A DNA stretch of 64,000 bases from Triplophysa rosa (lineage: Eukaryota > Chordata > Actinopteri > Cypriniformes > Nemacheilidae), in NCBI RefSeq assembly GCF_024868665.1, contig NC_079914.1, forward strand, positions 5,733,984 to 5,797,983, read 5' to 3'. The notes beneath the pieces were generated by a model that saw only the letters and a program-made list of their open reading frames with translations, searched no databases and was not told the DNA's origin. The stretch's first letter is position 1. The number at the start of each line of letters is the position of its first letter. The position numbers and the translations under genes are program-made. This document shows positions 34,617 to 45,819 of the stretch, one piece after another.

Positions 34617-35679
34617 TAAAACCACTGCGTAGTCTTTAATAAAACGAGCATATTTGTTATCATTAACATAACTGTAAGGGGATTGTTGTCATATTAAATT
34701 GTATCTAACTAGCCAACTTCACAAACGTGAGTTTGTGTGGTGGTGAATCAATACGTGAGGGAGAAAGGGAGAGATAACTTATACTACAATGTTTATAATT
34801 GTTTTAGATGATAAGCAGTGAGATCTCCTGGCCAGCCTTGTGAAAGTCTAGAGACACTGCCAGCAATCTATAAGTGCAACGGGTGCTAGATAAAACGGCA
34901 CAAATGTTCATTGTTAATTATTATAGTTAACTATCAATGTCAAAAATGGGCGTAACTTGCACTCCAGTGTGACCCAGTGTGTGAAAACTATCTAGTTATT
35001 AGTGATGAGCATCAGAGTTTGATTTTAACCATTTATTTCAATATGATTTACCTTAGCCTAAGTCTTTGAGATGGCCTTAGTCAAACTAAATCAGAATTTT
35101 AAGATTGTACTTTCACAGGATATTCTCTACATTATGTTGGTTACCCTGCTGAAAAAATAATATAACCCTGCCCAAAACACAATAGATGCAGATGGGAATC
35201 AATAGAACACCCAATCATTTTTTTATTTTGTAAGAGAAAAAATGGTGGTACATAATGGTATTTTAATGGAAACCACTAGAATTAATGTACTACTATTTTT
35301 TAGCAGGGTTTATGCAGAAATAGTACATCACAAATAAATGACTTTAGCTGGGTTTTCACATGGATCACAAATGTGCATTGAAAATTGCCAGCTGATAAGC
35401 CTGCTTTAGGGATCGTATACATATACCATCTTAGGCTAAATGTAACTCTTAACTGACTGATTTAGACAGTGATTAACAAAGCCAGCAAGTCCCCCCAGCT
35501 GTCATTGTCTATTGAAATCTTGCTTGCAATAAAAACTATCAGAATGCTCTTGATTACATATAGAGGCATACTCTATGCATTCGTGAGTGTGCTGGTGCTC
35601 ATGGGTTGTCGATCTGGGACGGAGTAGGCTGGGGGGGAATCAGAGTATGCTCACTACAAAAAACTAGACTACACCACTG
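34617..35679. other. Right part of the 8.1-kb hAT element, no gene seen
   Basis: AT-rich sequence up to the right terminal inverted repeat. No coding segment recognised. Confidence 0.5.
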
Positions 35680-35848
35680 GATTGAACCATGCAGTAAAGG
35701 GGGGGATAATTTTAGCAGTGCCAACTAGTGGTTGCTTTTGTTTTTTTTATTTTATATTTTTTATTATTTAAAATTTCATTATACCATAAGAATCAGAAAC
35801 AGTTTTATTGCCAAGTATGATTACACACTTGGATAATGTATGAATATG

Positions 35849-36351
35849 TGTCACGAGTGGTGAGGGAACAAGGACACAGTACAGAGGACCCAGACGCAGA
35901 CAGCGGATAAGGGGTTAACAAGACATTTAATAAAATATAAATACAAAACAAAGACCCACGTGGGGGTGACGAAACAAAACAGGGGAATCTACAACAGGAC
36001 AGGACTAAGACTAAATACACCTAACAAAGACTAAGATTAACATAACATGGACTACAAATGACTAGACTAGACTAACACAGAACAGGCACTCACCATACAA
36101 ACGACAATGGACCAGCACAGGACAATGAAACATGAGGACTATATAAAGGGGACTAAATCAAGAAGGGGACAGGGACATTAACTAATTAACAAGCAATAAC
36201 GAGACGAAAGGGCGGGAACAGAGACGCCACACCGGAGAGAGGGAGTATATGGAATGCCAAAACTGTCTCTCGCCACAAAAAACAAGAGGTTCTGTCATGG
36301 TTCTGCCACTAGGTCAAGAAAAGCAAGACAAGGTGGGGCAGAACCATGACA
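35849..36351 (-). mobile_element. Solo LTR (503 bp)
   Basis: Read on the - strand it starts TGTCATGGTTCTGCC and ends CACTCGTGACA. It is flanked by a perfect 5-bp duplication, ATATG (35,844-35,848 and 36,352-36,356). Unit 1 has the empty sequence TGAATATGTATACT near 6,884. A TTTATATAG box and a TTTATTAAATG block fit promoter and polyadenylation sites. It is present only in unit 3 and is therefore younger than the duplication. Confidence 0.9.
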
Positions 36352-37468
36352 ATATGTATACTATATATATAATGTAGCATACAGAAAGACACAAGTCTTT
36401 GCATTTACCCATGTTAGACCAGCAGATGTCCTCTGTGTGCCAAGTGTCAGCTTTATCAACAGCCATTTCACAACAGAAAGTTACAGGACCAGTAAAGCAT
36501 AGCAGTCTCTTTGATATTAATGTAAATTAAAATAATTAATAAAAATAATTATGTTAAATGAAAGCACAAGGAACAAAATGTTAACAGATTCCCCCCATCC
36601 CCCCCCTCCCCCCCAAAGGGTTGTCTCGGTGTGGTGGGCTATTTTTTTCCAGGGTCACTTTTTAGGCTGTAATTCACGAATCTGATATGACATACAGCTT
36701 ACAGTGGCATCTTTGACGTTTGTGATAAACATCGGCGCATCTCCTTTGACGTAGGAGCTGTCAGTGCGGTGTCTTAGGGTAATGTTTTCAACCCTTCCCT
36801 TACGTCTGGGTCTCCATCCTTGACAGTCGACCCCCTAGGGCTCTGGCAGGGAATTACATCTGAGCTCCACATTGGCTCCTCCCTACATTGTCTCTGTCCA
36901 TTCTGTTTTTGCTTTCTTCCTGTTCATCATTTGTGATAAGGAAATGTATTACATATTACCTACCTTGTATATCAAAGATGAAAATGAAATGGTTTTAAAG
37001 GTTAAAGATGCTGCATTTGAAATTGCATGTGAGCATCCTTACAAAAATGGGCACAAAAAAATTTGCTTTTAATTTAAATGAGACATCAAATGTAAAATGT
37101 GGTATGGTATATCTGTACAGAGGAAGTATATTTGACTTCCTATATTTGTGTGTGTTGGCATAGAATGCGAAATACATTACATTTTACATTTACATTTAGT
37201 CATTTAGCAGACGCTTTTATCCAAAGCGACTTACAGAGAGTTCAGGGAGCAATACGCGATATGTCATACAGCATTAATACAATAGGTGCTAATACAAAGT
37301 TACTAGTTTCAACTACGTTGTTTCAACCTAGTTTCAAAATATGCAGGAAGCTTGTGTGTTTTTGCTTCAGAGCGTTGTAGAGTCCATCTTTAATGCTGCA
37401 TGGTGGGAAGCAGGATTTATTATGTTCATACACAATACAATACATTAGTGTTCAGATAAGTCGACAGC

Positions 37469-38565
37469 ATGAGGATTCTGCAGATTCAACTCTGTAAGTT
37501 TATTACATTTTCTTAATATGTTTTAGTTTATTTCTTTGCGTTTGGCAGATGTTTTATTCAACCATGTATTATGAATGTTTTTCTTGTTTTTCCTTCTAGA
37601 TATATTAATCTGGTGTCAAGCGGCAGAGACTTTAGATCAACTGACTGATTTGGGACACAATGTGACTATAAACTGTGATCTGGATGATGAGGACGTTTAT
37701 TGGGTTTTACAGAAACAATCAGATTCTTCTACAGTGATATTACGCTCATTCTCAAACCCAACAACAGCTTTCTACTTCAATGAAACATTTGAAAACAAAT
37801 ATTCAGTACAATCTAAACATCGTCTGGTCATATATAATGTTACTGTAGATGAGTTAGGAGTTTATTACTGTATGAACACAGATACACCTCCAAAACTCAG
37901 TCACAGCACACGACTGAACATCATTGGTAAGTACAGACATTCAGCACTTTTTAAAAATGTATTTAGACTTGAAAATTACTGATCAATGGTTGTTCTGGAC
38001 AGAACAGCAATAGTTTTATTTACAGTATACTGTATATACATTTTTGTTACGGAGCCAACTCAACTCGTGTATCATTTCTCAGAGTGTCAGAATCAGACAG
38101 CAGTGAACTCTATTCATCAGAATGAGACACAATGGCACATTATCATCATTATATCTGCTCTGATGAATGCTGTTCTGATCATTGTGACTATTGGTGAGTT
38201 ATCATTCGTGGACCTAGATAAAATTAAATGAACAATAATTCGGCTCTTTGGCTGTAAGACTAATACAGTAGTATAAAAATTAATATAATACTCTTTCCTC
38301 CAGTAGGTACCTGTTACTCTGGAAAAAACATAAAACTTAATGATTCAGATCCACTGCAGACTAAATATATGCATCTAGAACAACCTGAAGAATTGAGCCA
38401 AGCACAGGTACATTGTTACCTACATTAGTACTATACATATGCATATACATACTGTACAAGTAATGTATGTAATGGGTAATGGATATTCAACATCCTTATG
38501 TTTCTCGGTACACTGCGGTGAGATTTTCCACATGTGACGAGTCTGGACACACTCAAGTCAACTGA
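37469..38565 (+). pseudogene. B2: copy of B1 with two destroyed splice acceptors
   Basis: Exon 1 (37,469-37,493), the V-domain exon (37,600-37,926), the transmembrane exon (ending 38,193), exon 4 (38,307-38,407) and the last exon (38,509-38,565) are all recognisable and open. The acceptor before the transmembrane exon reads ACGG in place of ACAG (changed base 38,051). The acceptor before the last exon reads CTCGG in place of CTCAG (38,507). An upstream AG at 38,024-38,025 could rescue the first in frame, adding nine residues. Reading through the second gives a stop soon after exon 4 and loses YTAV. About five residue changes against B1 cluster around the C strand of the V domain. It is either a pseudogene or a gene with an altered tail. 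Confidence 0.75.
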
Positions 38566-38690
38566 ACCGCTGCCCTTTCCATCTCTTAACACAGTATTTT
38601 TGTTATTCAGTGTTGCTAATAAAGCCATGTATAATAAATAAACCACTGATAAAGAAAACAGATATAGAAATATAAAAATTCTATAATACA

Positions 38691-39889
38691 ATTAAAAGTG
38701 AAGTTCATTTGAATGCTCCGCATTGACCATTTTGGGGTTTTTCTATCTCTGGATCTAAACAATCTGATTTACAGATTTAACTATGTATTTACCCACATAT
38801 TTAAATACAATCACTTGAAACAAATAAGTAGTTAACACACCAAAATTTGGTTGGAGGAAGAAGAATGTTTCTTTAGAAAGATGTTTGAAGAGGAAATTTG
38901 TTTTGCTTTCTGTTTGCATGTTACAGTGTCATATTAAATATTTTCATGGATAAACCTTTTTTATTTACTCTACCTTTTACTACATATACTATTTCCAATA
39001 ATAAATAGCAACATCAACAATATCAAGAGAGAAGGTCTAAACTAATGTCTAAAACTGAATGTGGACAAACAATGAATATCCACTCATGAACTATATAACT
39101 TAGCTTTAAACCCCAGCAGCAATAATGCAATACTACTGTTTCCATTTGAGGTTTAGAAAACTGAGAGATGTGATACATTCTTGTCAGAAAAACACAGTTC
39201 ATGGTTAAACCGCCGGTCTAGTCGAAGGTTGTAGAGTGACCAAACAAGTGGAACACATCTCTGGGTTTGGTTGAACATTTCAGTTTAACCACTTTTTTTT
39301 CTGTAACAACAAAAATACAAGCATGATCATCTGGTGTTACAACTGAAAGTAGAGAAAAATCAACAAAATATTGGATACTTAAAACAATGTTTATTTTGTT
39401 TGTCACAATCTCCCTTTCCATAAAGGAGTCAAGTGGATATAGATTATAGTATTTGCAGAAAATATAAAGTAAGCTACAAGAAGGTTTTAAGAACATTCTT
39501 CTGTGAAAAGGTTATTCAAGAAATAGTATACAAAGGTTTACTTTCTTCAACAGTGGCTAGATTAATCCGAAGACTCTTGTTGCAAAACAAAATGGCTCAG
39601 AAATACTTAAAAAGTCATTGAAAACATATTTTCCAAAATAATTTGGTTTGAATTTAATCTGGTTAATGTCTGGTGAGAAGCAACAGTTTAGCTGAGTTTA
39701 GCTGTTTAATGAGATTTCAGAGTAGCAGTGATATAAAAAACAGCTAAATGAATTTGTAAGGTTACAATCTGTTACTTGTTTTTTAATACTGTACTGAAAA
39801 AAAATGCAATCAACTGTATTCCTGAGTTTATGATTTTGGCAACTTTAGAGCAAGACATATGTGCCGTTGGTCTGGGAGGGTTGAGTTTT
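38691..39889. other. No gene seen, between B2 and B3
   Basis: AT-rich sequence outside the duplication units. No splice-supported Ig or other exon was found on either strand. Confidence 0.5.
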
Positions 39890-41411
39890 TTACACAGCTT
39901 TGAAAACCACTGTCACAAACTGAAAGAGCAAGAGGAGAAACGGTATTAACATTGCAGTTTTCCTTCAAACTAAATGAACTTTTCATATCAAATCCAACGA
40001 ACAGACGATTACTGGTTCAACAAGAACTATGTTTCCTGTAGTGAATTGATGTAATGACAAGTTTTACCTCTGATTGATCTTGAGACTGTTCTGTAACTTG
40101 TGTCAGATCAGTTTTAGACATTTGTTCTGTGTTATTTTCAAACCTGGTCCAACATCCATTTCCAAAAGCACAAACACTTAATAATCCTGAATGATACAGT
40201 GAATTCAGATCATAATCAGATCTATGCAGTAACATGAGCTGTTTTATCAAATATAGTTCAAATTAAGGTAGGTAAAAATGTATATTGGAAATTGGTGCTG
40301 TCACAGTTCTGTCTTTCTACCATTTTAATCACATTGTGCGGTAATAAACAACACATGCATACTAATTATATCAAAATGATAACATTATTGTTACATTAAC
40401 AATGATACATTAACTTTTAACAACATATATGAAAGAAAACCGTGTCACACTCAGGGAATGTCAGCTAATACAAGTTAGGGATTAGTCTTCCTTTAAAAAT
40501 GCATTGTTTAAATGAGCGTTTTACATTAAATAATTAAAATATAATTTGACTATAGAGCGATCTCACCTGTAATGATCAGAACAGCATTCAGCAGACCAGA
40601 TATGAGACTGAAAGGGCTTTGCACAGAGTTTGGGTTTTGTATTCCATCTGTGTGTGCATTTGTGCACTCTGTTAATACAGTTAGTTGAGTTGATTCTGTA
40701 AAGAAAGTTTGTGCAGTTTGTTAGCAGACAGTAATGGCTGCATTTTAACATAATCTGAACATTATAACTGATTTGAAGAACTGAGCTAAATGTTGCTACC
40801 ATATTCATTTCTTCGTGGAGCAAATTGGCTTAAAGCATATAAGACAGGTAAATAAGTAGTAAATAACTGAGGAAAATAGTCAAGTTATTTTATAATTACA
40901 CTATTCAAGAAATATGTTTAAAACTGTATGATCAAATGTACTTACCAATGATGTTCAGTCTTGTGCTGTGACTGAGTTTTGGAGGTGTATCTGTGTTCAT
41001 ACAGTAATAAACTCCTAACTCATCTACAGTTACTTTATATATGACCAGACGATGTTTAGATTGTACTGAATATTTGTTTTTCAGTGTTTTATTAAAGTAA
41101 TGGGCTGACTTTGAGAATGAGCGCAGTATCACTGTAGGAGAATCTGATTGTTTCAGTAAAATCCATTAAACTTCATTTGCATCCAGATCACAGTTTATAG
41201 TCACATTTTGTCCCAAATCAGTCAGTTGATCTAAAGTCTCTGTAGCTTGACACCACAACAATATATCTATAAATGACAATAAACACATTATAAGTTGACC
41301 GCCTTAAAAGCACAGTATAACCAAAAAGTTTCATGTTCACAAATTATACAGTATGTAAAAATATTCATGAAATGTAATAAACTTACAAAACGAAAGCTGA
41401 ACAATCCTCAT
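39890..41411 (-). pseudogene. B3: V-type Ig receptor with one nonsense codon
   Basis: Five exons on the - strand: 41,387-41,411, 40,946-41,266, 40,567-40,695, 40,068-40,186 and 39,890-39,919. All have GT-AG signals and consistent phases. The V domain is closely related to B1 (ETLDQLTDLGQNVTINC ... DELGVYYC) but codon 42, Tyr in the other copies, is TAA (41,166-41,168). Exon 3 gives a transmembrane span ending LLNAVLIITG. The tail exons encode GLLSVCAFGNGCW... and a final FVTVVFKAV, so the tyrosine of the YTAV motif is Phe. Apart from the single stop nothing is broken, so this is a very young pseudogene, a polymorphic null, or a base error. Confidence 0.8.
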
Positions 41412-41560
41412 GTTATTGCTTTGGGCTGCGTTTCCCAAAACCTTCTTAACGCTATGTCGTTCTTAAGTTACCTTAAGCTGTACCTAATCGTTAATATGTG
41501 TTTCCCGAAACGTTCTTAGTTAAGTATACCTTCTGTAAGTTATACGTTCGGAAGGTTGGT
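41409..41560 (-). repeat. Fragment of a TTTCCC-AAAC miniature element
   Basis: Contains GGGCTGCGTTTCCCAAAAC and TGTGTTTCCCGAAACGTTCT, resembling the ends and interior of the element at 45,102-45,819. Its left edge falls just beside the B3 start codon. Strand assignment is arbitrary. Confidence 0.45.
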
Positions 41561-42118
41561 CTGTACCGCTCTCAGCTACAGTATACCTTATCACTGTTAA
41601 GAGTTCACCCCGCTAGTGGCCACTGTGGAAATGGCTTCTTTACATCGCAGTCTATCCAAATGAAATTCTAAAGTTAAACATGCCAGTATATTGACGTGTT
41701 TTCATGCGATACAGCAAATATTTGGGGCTAAATCAAAGACAACGCCATCCGCGGAGCATTTTAGTGCATTTAATTCATGAAAACCTGGCTACAATTTATG
41801 CTGCAATTATAATTATAGAAAAGTTAACCACGGCAGCAAATTCAGCAGCTTTTGGATCTTTGTCAAGACAAACTCAATGGAGCAACCCCTAAATTCAGCT
41901 CTTTTTCCTGCTATAGCTGTTGATTATATGTTCAAAGTTCTGCGCTTTTATTGAGTGAATAATGACACTATAACATATATTATGATAAGGGGTTCCCCAA
42001 AACAGGTATAATCAAAGGTATCTCATGGCACACCTTTTAAATAGAAAATAGGGAAAAAACACACATTCACTCCCTTTACTTTTTATTTATTTATATGGAA
42101 TGGTCTTACTTAGGTATT

Positions 42119-42546
42119 TGTGACCCTGGACAACAAATTTATGGGTCAATTTTTCGAAATTAAGATTTTTACATAATCTGAAAGTTGAATAAATAAACTT
42201 TCTATAGATATATGAGTTGTTAGAATAGGACAATATCTGGCTGAGATACAACCGTTTAAATCTCTGGAATCTGAGAGCGCAAAAAAATCAAAATATTGAG
42301 AAAATTGCCTTTGAAGTTGTTAATCAGGGGCACTGTGGCAGACCGTCCACTCACAAAAATAAACTTTTATATATTTAAGGTAGGAAATTTACAAAATATC
42401 TTCATGGAACATGATCTTTACTTAATATCCTAATGATTTTTGGCATAAAAGAAAAATCGATAACTTTGACCAACACAATGTATTTTTGTCTTTTACTAAA
42501 AATGTTCCCGTGCTACTTAAGACTGGTTTTGTGATCCAGGGTCACA
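42119..42546. mobile_element. Miniature inverted-repeat element, TGTGACCCTGGA ends
   Basis: The left end is TGTGACCCTGGACAACAAA and the right end is the inverse, TTTGTGATCCAGGGTCACA. The interior is AT-rich and non-coding. A flanking duplication was not clear. This is a common type of fish dispersed element. Confidence 0.75.
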
Positions 42547-42680
42547 TTTGTCTGATGCTGAAAACAGTGTAAATCACCACCAAGTTTAATAAACAGTTTT
42601 TTCTTGCATTTTATTTGTTTGATTTAAATCAAACTGTTTACTCATTTACACAATCAATATCAAGTACATTATGCTATTAA

Positions 42681-42963
42681 AGGGATAGTTCACTCAAAAT
42701 TAAGAAACAAGTTATCATCAATTCGACCTAGTTTAAAACCTGTATAGTACTCATTCTTCAGTGGAACACAAAATAATTTCTTTTGAGAAATGTCTGGTTT
42801 TGTGCCCTTACAATGGAAGTCAATGGGATCAATGCTGTTCAGTTACCATTCTTCAAAATATTTTCATTTTTGTTCTACAGAAGAAAGAAAGTCATACAGG
42901 TTTGAAATGACATGAGGGTGATCAAATAACGAAAGAATTTGTATTTTTGGGTTAACAATCCCT
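42681..42963. mobile_element. Miniature element flanked by TTAA
   Basis: Inverted ends AGGGATAGTTCAC and ...AACAATCCCT, flanked by TTAA on both sides (42,677-42,680 and 42,964-42,967). The interior includes an ACACAAAATAATTTCTTTTG block and a GAAGAAAGAAAGTCATACAG block in inverted relation. Partial relatives lie at about 54,826-55,049, 60,190-60,400 and 63,450-63,930. Confidence 0.8.
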
Positions 42964-43133
42964 TTAAACACAGGTATACTGTGAAATGAATTAAAATGTG
43001 ATATATACTTTGTACTGTATAACATAAAGGTATACTTCACAGCAAATTCAAGTATGTCAGCGTTATATGTTTGGAAAAAAACTAAAGGGGAAAAGCAGCG
43101 GCTCAGTTGACTTGACCAACTTGTCCAAACTCT

Positions 43134-44159
43134 TCACAAAGATGTAAAGCTCACTGCAGTGTACTGAAAGAATAAACGTTAAACCAGTATTAGGATTTAT
43201 GAGTCCACATTACATCTGAACATCTTAAAAGTGATATATAGAGATTATTTATGGAACAATAGTCAGTTTTGCATACAGTAATTTACCAATGTATAGCTCA
43301 TTGTCTCTTCGAGTTGTTCTACAGGCTGAGTTTGTTGTAATCTTGCATCTTTAGGTGTTTGCTTTTTTGCACAGTGATAACATCCACCAGCTAAAGAAGA
43401 GTATCATGTTATTTTCTAAAGATTAAGACAGATTACTTGATGTTAAATATTTTATCATTAACTGATTAACAACTCACCAATGACCACAATGACCAGAACA
43501 CCATGTAACAGAGCAGATATGTGAATAATAATCATCCAGTGTGTCCGATTCTGTTCAATGAACTTCACTACTGTATGATTCTGATTAATACAATGAACTT
43601 CAGATGATTCTTCTGTAAATAAAAATTTAGAATAAAATCTAATAAATATTGTTATGTGTTGTATTTAAGCTCTTTTATAAGATAATAATAACCTAATAAC
43701 AAAAGAATCACAGGCACTTACCATTTATCTGTAGTCTGATGCCAGTGCTGAATTTTGGAGGTGTATCTGTCTTCATACAGTAATAAACTCCTAATTCATT
43801 AACAGTGATGTTATTTATAAACAGATGGTTTTTAGATTGCACTGAATATTTCTGTCTGAATGTTGTGTTGAAGAATAAAGATGTTGTTGATAAAGTGTGT
43901 AATATCATCACAGGAGGATCTGGTACTTTCAGTAATAACCAGTAAATGTCTCCTTCATCCAGATCACAGTTTATAGTCACATTTTGTCCCAAATCTGTTA
44001 GTTGATACAAAGTCTCTGCAGCTTGACACCATATGAGCAGATCTATTAGACGAAATAAGAAACAATAAATAATACAAATCACAATAAACCAAGTATTACA
44101 ATAATTTTCCAGAAAGTGCTGTTTTGTTACTTACAGATTAAAAGCTGTATGATCTTCAT
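43134..44159 (-). CDS. B4: intact V-type Ig receptor with TLYTAV tail motif
   Basis: Five exons on the - strand: 44,135-44,159, 43,722-44,042, 43,478-43,612, 43,287-43,390 and 43,134-43,163, with consistent phases. This gives 204 residues. The signal peptide reads MKIIQLLIYLLIWCQAAE. The V domain has paired cysteines, IYW, and NELGVYYC. Exon 3 gives a stalk with N-linked sites and a transmembrane span (about 142-160, MIIIHISALLHGVLVIVVIG). The tail has GGCYHCAKK near the membrane and ends TLYTAVSFTSL (TLYTAV at residues 194-199), matching the TxYxxV form of an immunoreceptor switch motif. The tyrosine is the first codon of the last exon. This is the most clearly functional B gene on the - strand. 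Ligand and formal family name are unknown to me. Confidence 0.83.
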
Positions 44160-44479
44160 GTTGCTCAAAAATGCTTAAACATGATCAAACAGCCTGGTTC
44201 ATTTCACAATAACAGTGAGATGCAACTGTGTTTCAAACAAAGAAAGGGACTTTTCACCCAGACCACTGAGAGGAAGTCCAGCTACAGGCAAACTGACAGA
44301 CCACATTGAACACTACCAGCACATGATCATGTTTTGGGGTTTGTGTTTTCTTCTCAGATCTATTCTACGGTCCAACAATTATAGACACAAATTCACAAAG
44401 GTTTGGTTTATTATGGCACCTTGGCCCAAGACACGCAGCATTACTAAGAGATCCTTCAACATTTCATACTGTCATGATC

Positions 44480-44820
44480 CATTCCTTCTTGTAAGTTGTC
44501 CTTTAGTTTAATTTGACAAGATCATGGCAGCCGCTGTCTTGTGTTTTCATGCTTGTCCTGTTCTGAGCTTGGAAGCACATGGCCATTGTTTATCTCTTTG
44601 TGCTCCCCTGTCTTGCATATTGACCCCGCCCCTTTGTTTCCTTATCATTAGTTTACACTCTTCACCTGTTGCCCTCATTGTGCCTCTTTTGTTCCTTTAA
44701 TGCCCTTGTGTTTGCTGCCCTGTGCTGGATTGTTTGTCACCCTCGCCGTCTTGGTCTGGTCCCTGGCTCATCACTGTTTTGTTGCTCCTGCATCTGAGTT
44801 TAGTTTTGTTATCAACTGAG
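44480..44820 (+). repeat. LTR-like fragment
   Basis: Begins near TGTCATGATCC and is rich in CTTGT and CCCTGT tracts. Shares blocks with 186-400 and 11,054-11,268. Ends not resolved. Confidence 0.45.
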
Positions 44821-45101
44821 ATACATTAGACGGTAATGTCTAATTATGAGTTTTATTTAACCTCTTAAACTCAACAAAACTAGATATTATGGTGGCCTTT
44901 GAAGGCTTGGAACGGCAACGTTCTTACCAGTCTCATCAATTTCACATTTATTTTACCTAAACGAACATGGTAGTGTAAGCCGTTGTTGAGGGCATCCACT
45001 GATCATGCAAGATCCAGTATTCTCTATGATAAATTGACATGGAGATATGGCGCCATCTATTGGAAATATATATGAACGTGGTGGTTTAATTATCTCAACC
45101 T

Positions 45102-45819
45102 GGGGTGCGTTTCCCAAAAGCATCGTTAGTCAACTATGGTCGCAAGTTCTGTCGTTCCATCATAGAACAACCATTTAAGTGTTTCCCAAAACCATCGTTC
45201 CAACGATCAATCGCAAGCAGCATCGCAAAGTTGCGTGGTTGGATCTACAGGTCTAGAGCTGTGGTTAGAGCGTCGTTCCTTATTATTATTATGACATGTA
45301 GACTTACATGCATCAAGCTTTTGATCAAAGTAAGCAAGCAACATGCAGTGCATTCCATATCCATCACTCAAAATGTATACAAATTTAATTGGACATCTTT
45401 TAGTTTGTCGAGGAAATAGAAGCGCTGTTTTTTAAAAGTGCGCATTCGTATAATCCGCGTGCGCTAGGACCCTGTGGAATCCCTGTGCGGAATGACGTAG
45501 GAGGACACTTATAAATTAATTAAATATCATGAAATAAGACAACAGATAACAAAAATAGGATAACAAAAGTAGTCCTTAAATGCAACGTATGTTATTTAGA
45601 GCAAGAATTTTACATTAATTCCATCTGAACGTATTTATTAGTATACGTCATTACTTAATCAACTAGATTGCTGAACCAACTTGGTTCAAACGATTGATCT
45701 CCGACAGAGTCACTACGGTTTCGGGAAACAGTCGTAACTACATCGGTAATTTCCCCAATGATGCATCGTACTATGGTGGTTAACCAGCGAGTTATGTCAT
45801 TGTTCGAGAAACGCACCCC
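45102..45819. mobile_element. Miniature inverted-repeat element, GGGGTGCGTTTCCC ends
   Basis: The left end is GGGGTGCGTTTCCCAAAA and the right end is the inverse form CGAGAAACGCACCCC. The interior repeats TTTCCCAAAACCATCGTTCC and related inverse phrases such as TTTCGGGAAACAGTCGT. Non-coding. The open frame across it is not a gene. Confidence 0.75.

Larger units (their letters stand above)
27586..35679. mobile_element. 8.1-kb hAT-type element enlarged by nested insertions
   Basis: The left end CAGTGGTGTAGTCTA is matched by its inverted copy TAGACTACACCACTG at the right end. The flanks GGTGGAAC (27,578-27,585) and GATTGAAC (35,680-35,687) are 8-bp target duplications; unit 1 has GATGGAAC at the empty site, one change from each. 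The interior holds a LINE, a second hAT element and an L2-type 3' fragment. Near the left end, 27,750-27,900 can be read in part as a degraded start of a transposase (FRKPAHEATGASG). No intact transposase was found. Confidence 0.85.
35680..38690 (+). repeat. Segmental duplication unit 3, right part (carries B2)
   Basis: Sequence homologous to unit 1 resumes directly after the right end of the 8.1-kb hAT element. It corresponds to unit 1 from about 6,654 and runs through the B-type gene to about 38,660, where it diverges from unit 1 (9,596). A solo LTR at 35,849-36,351 is an additional insertion in this copy. Confidence 0.85.

Noticed and set aside
45105..45419. 104-residue frame
   Set aside because: Lies inside a miniature inverted-repeat element.
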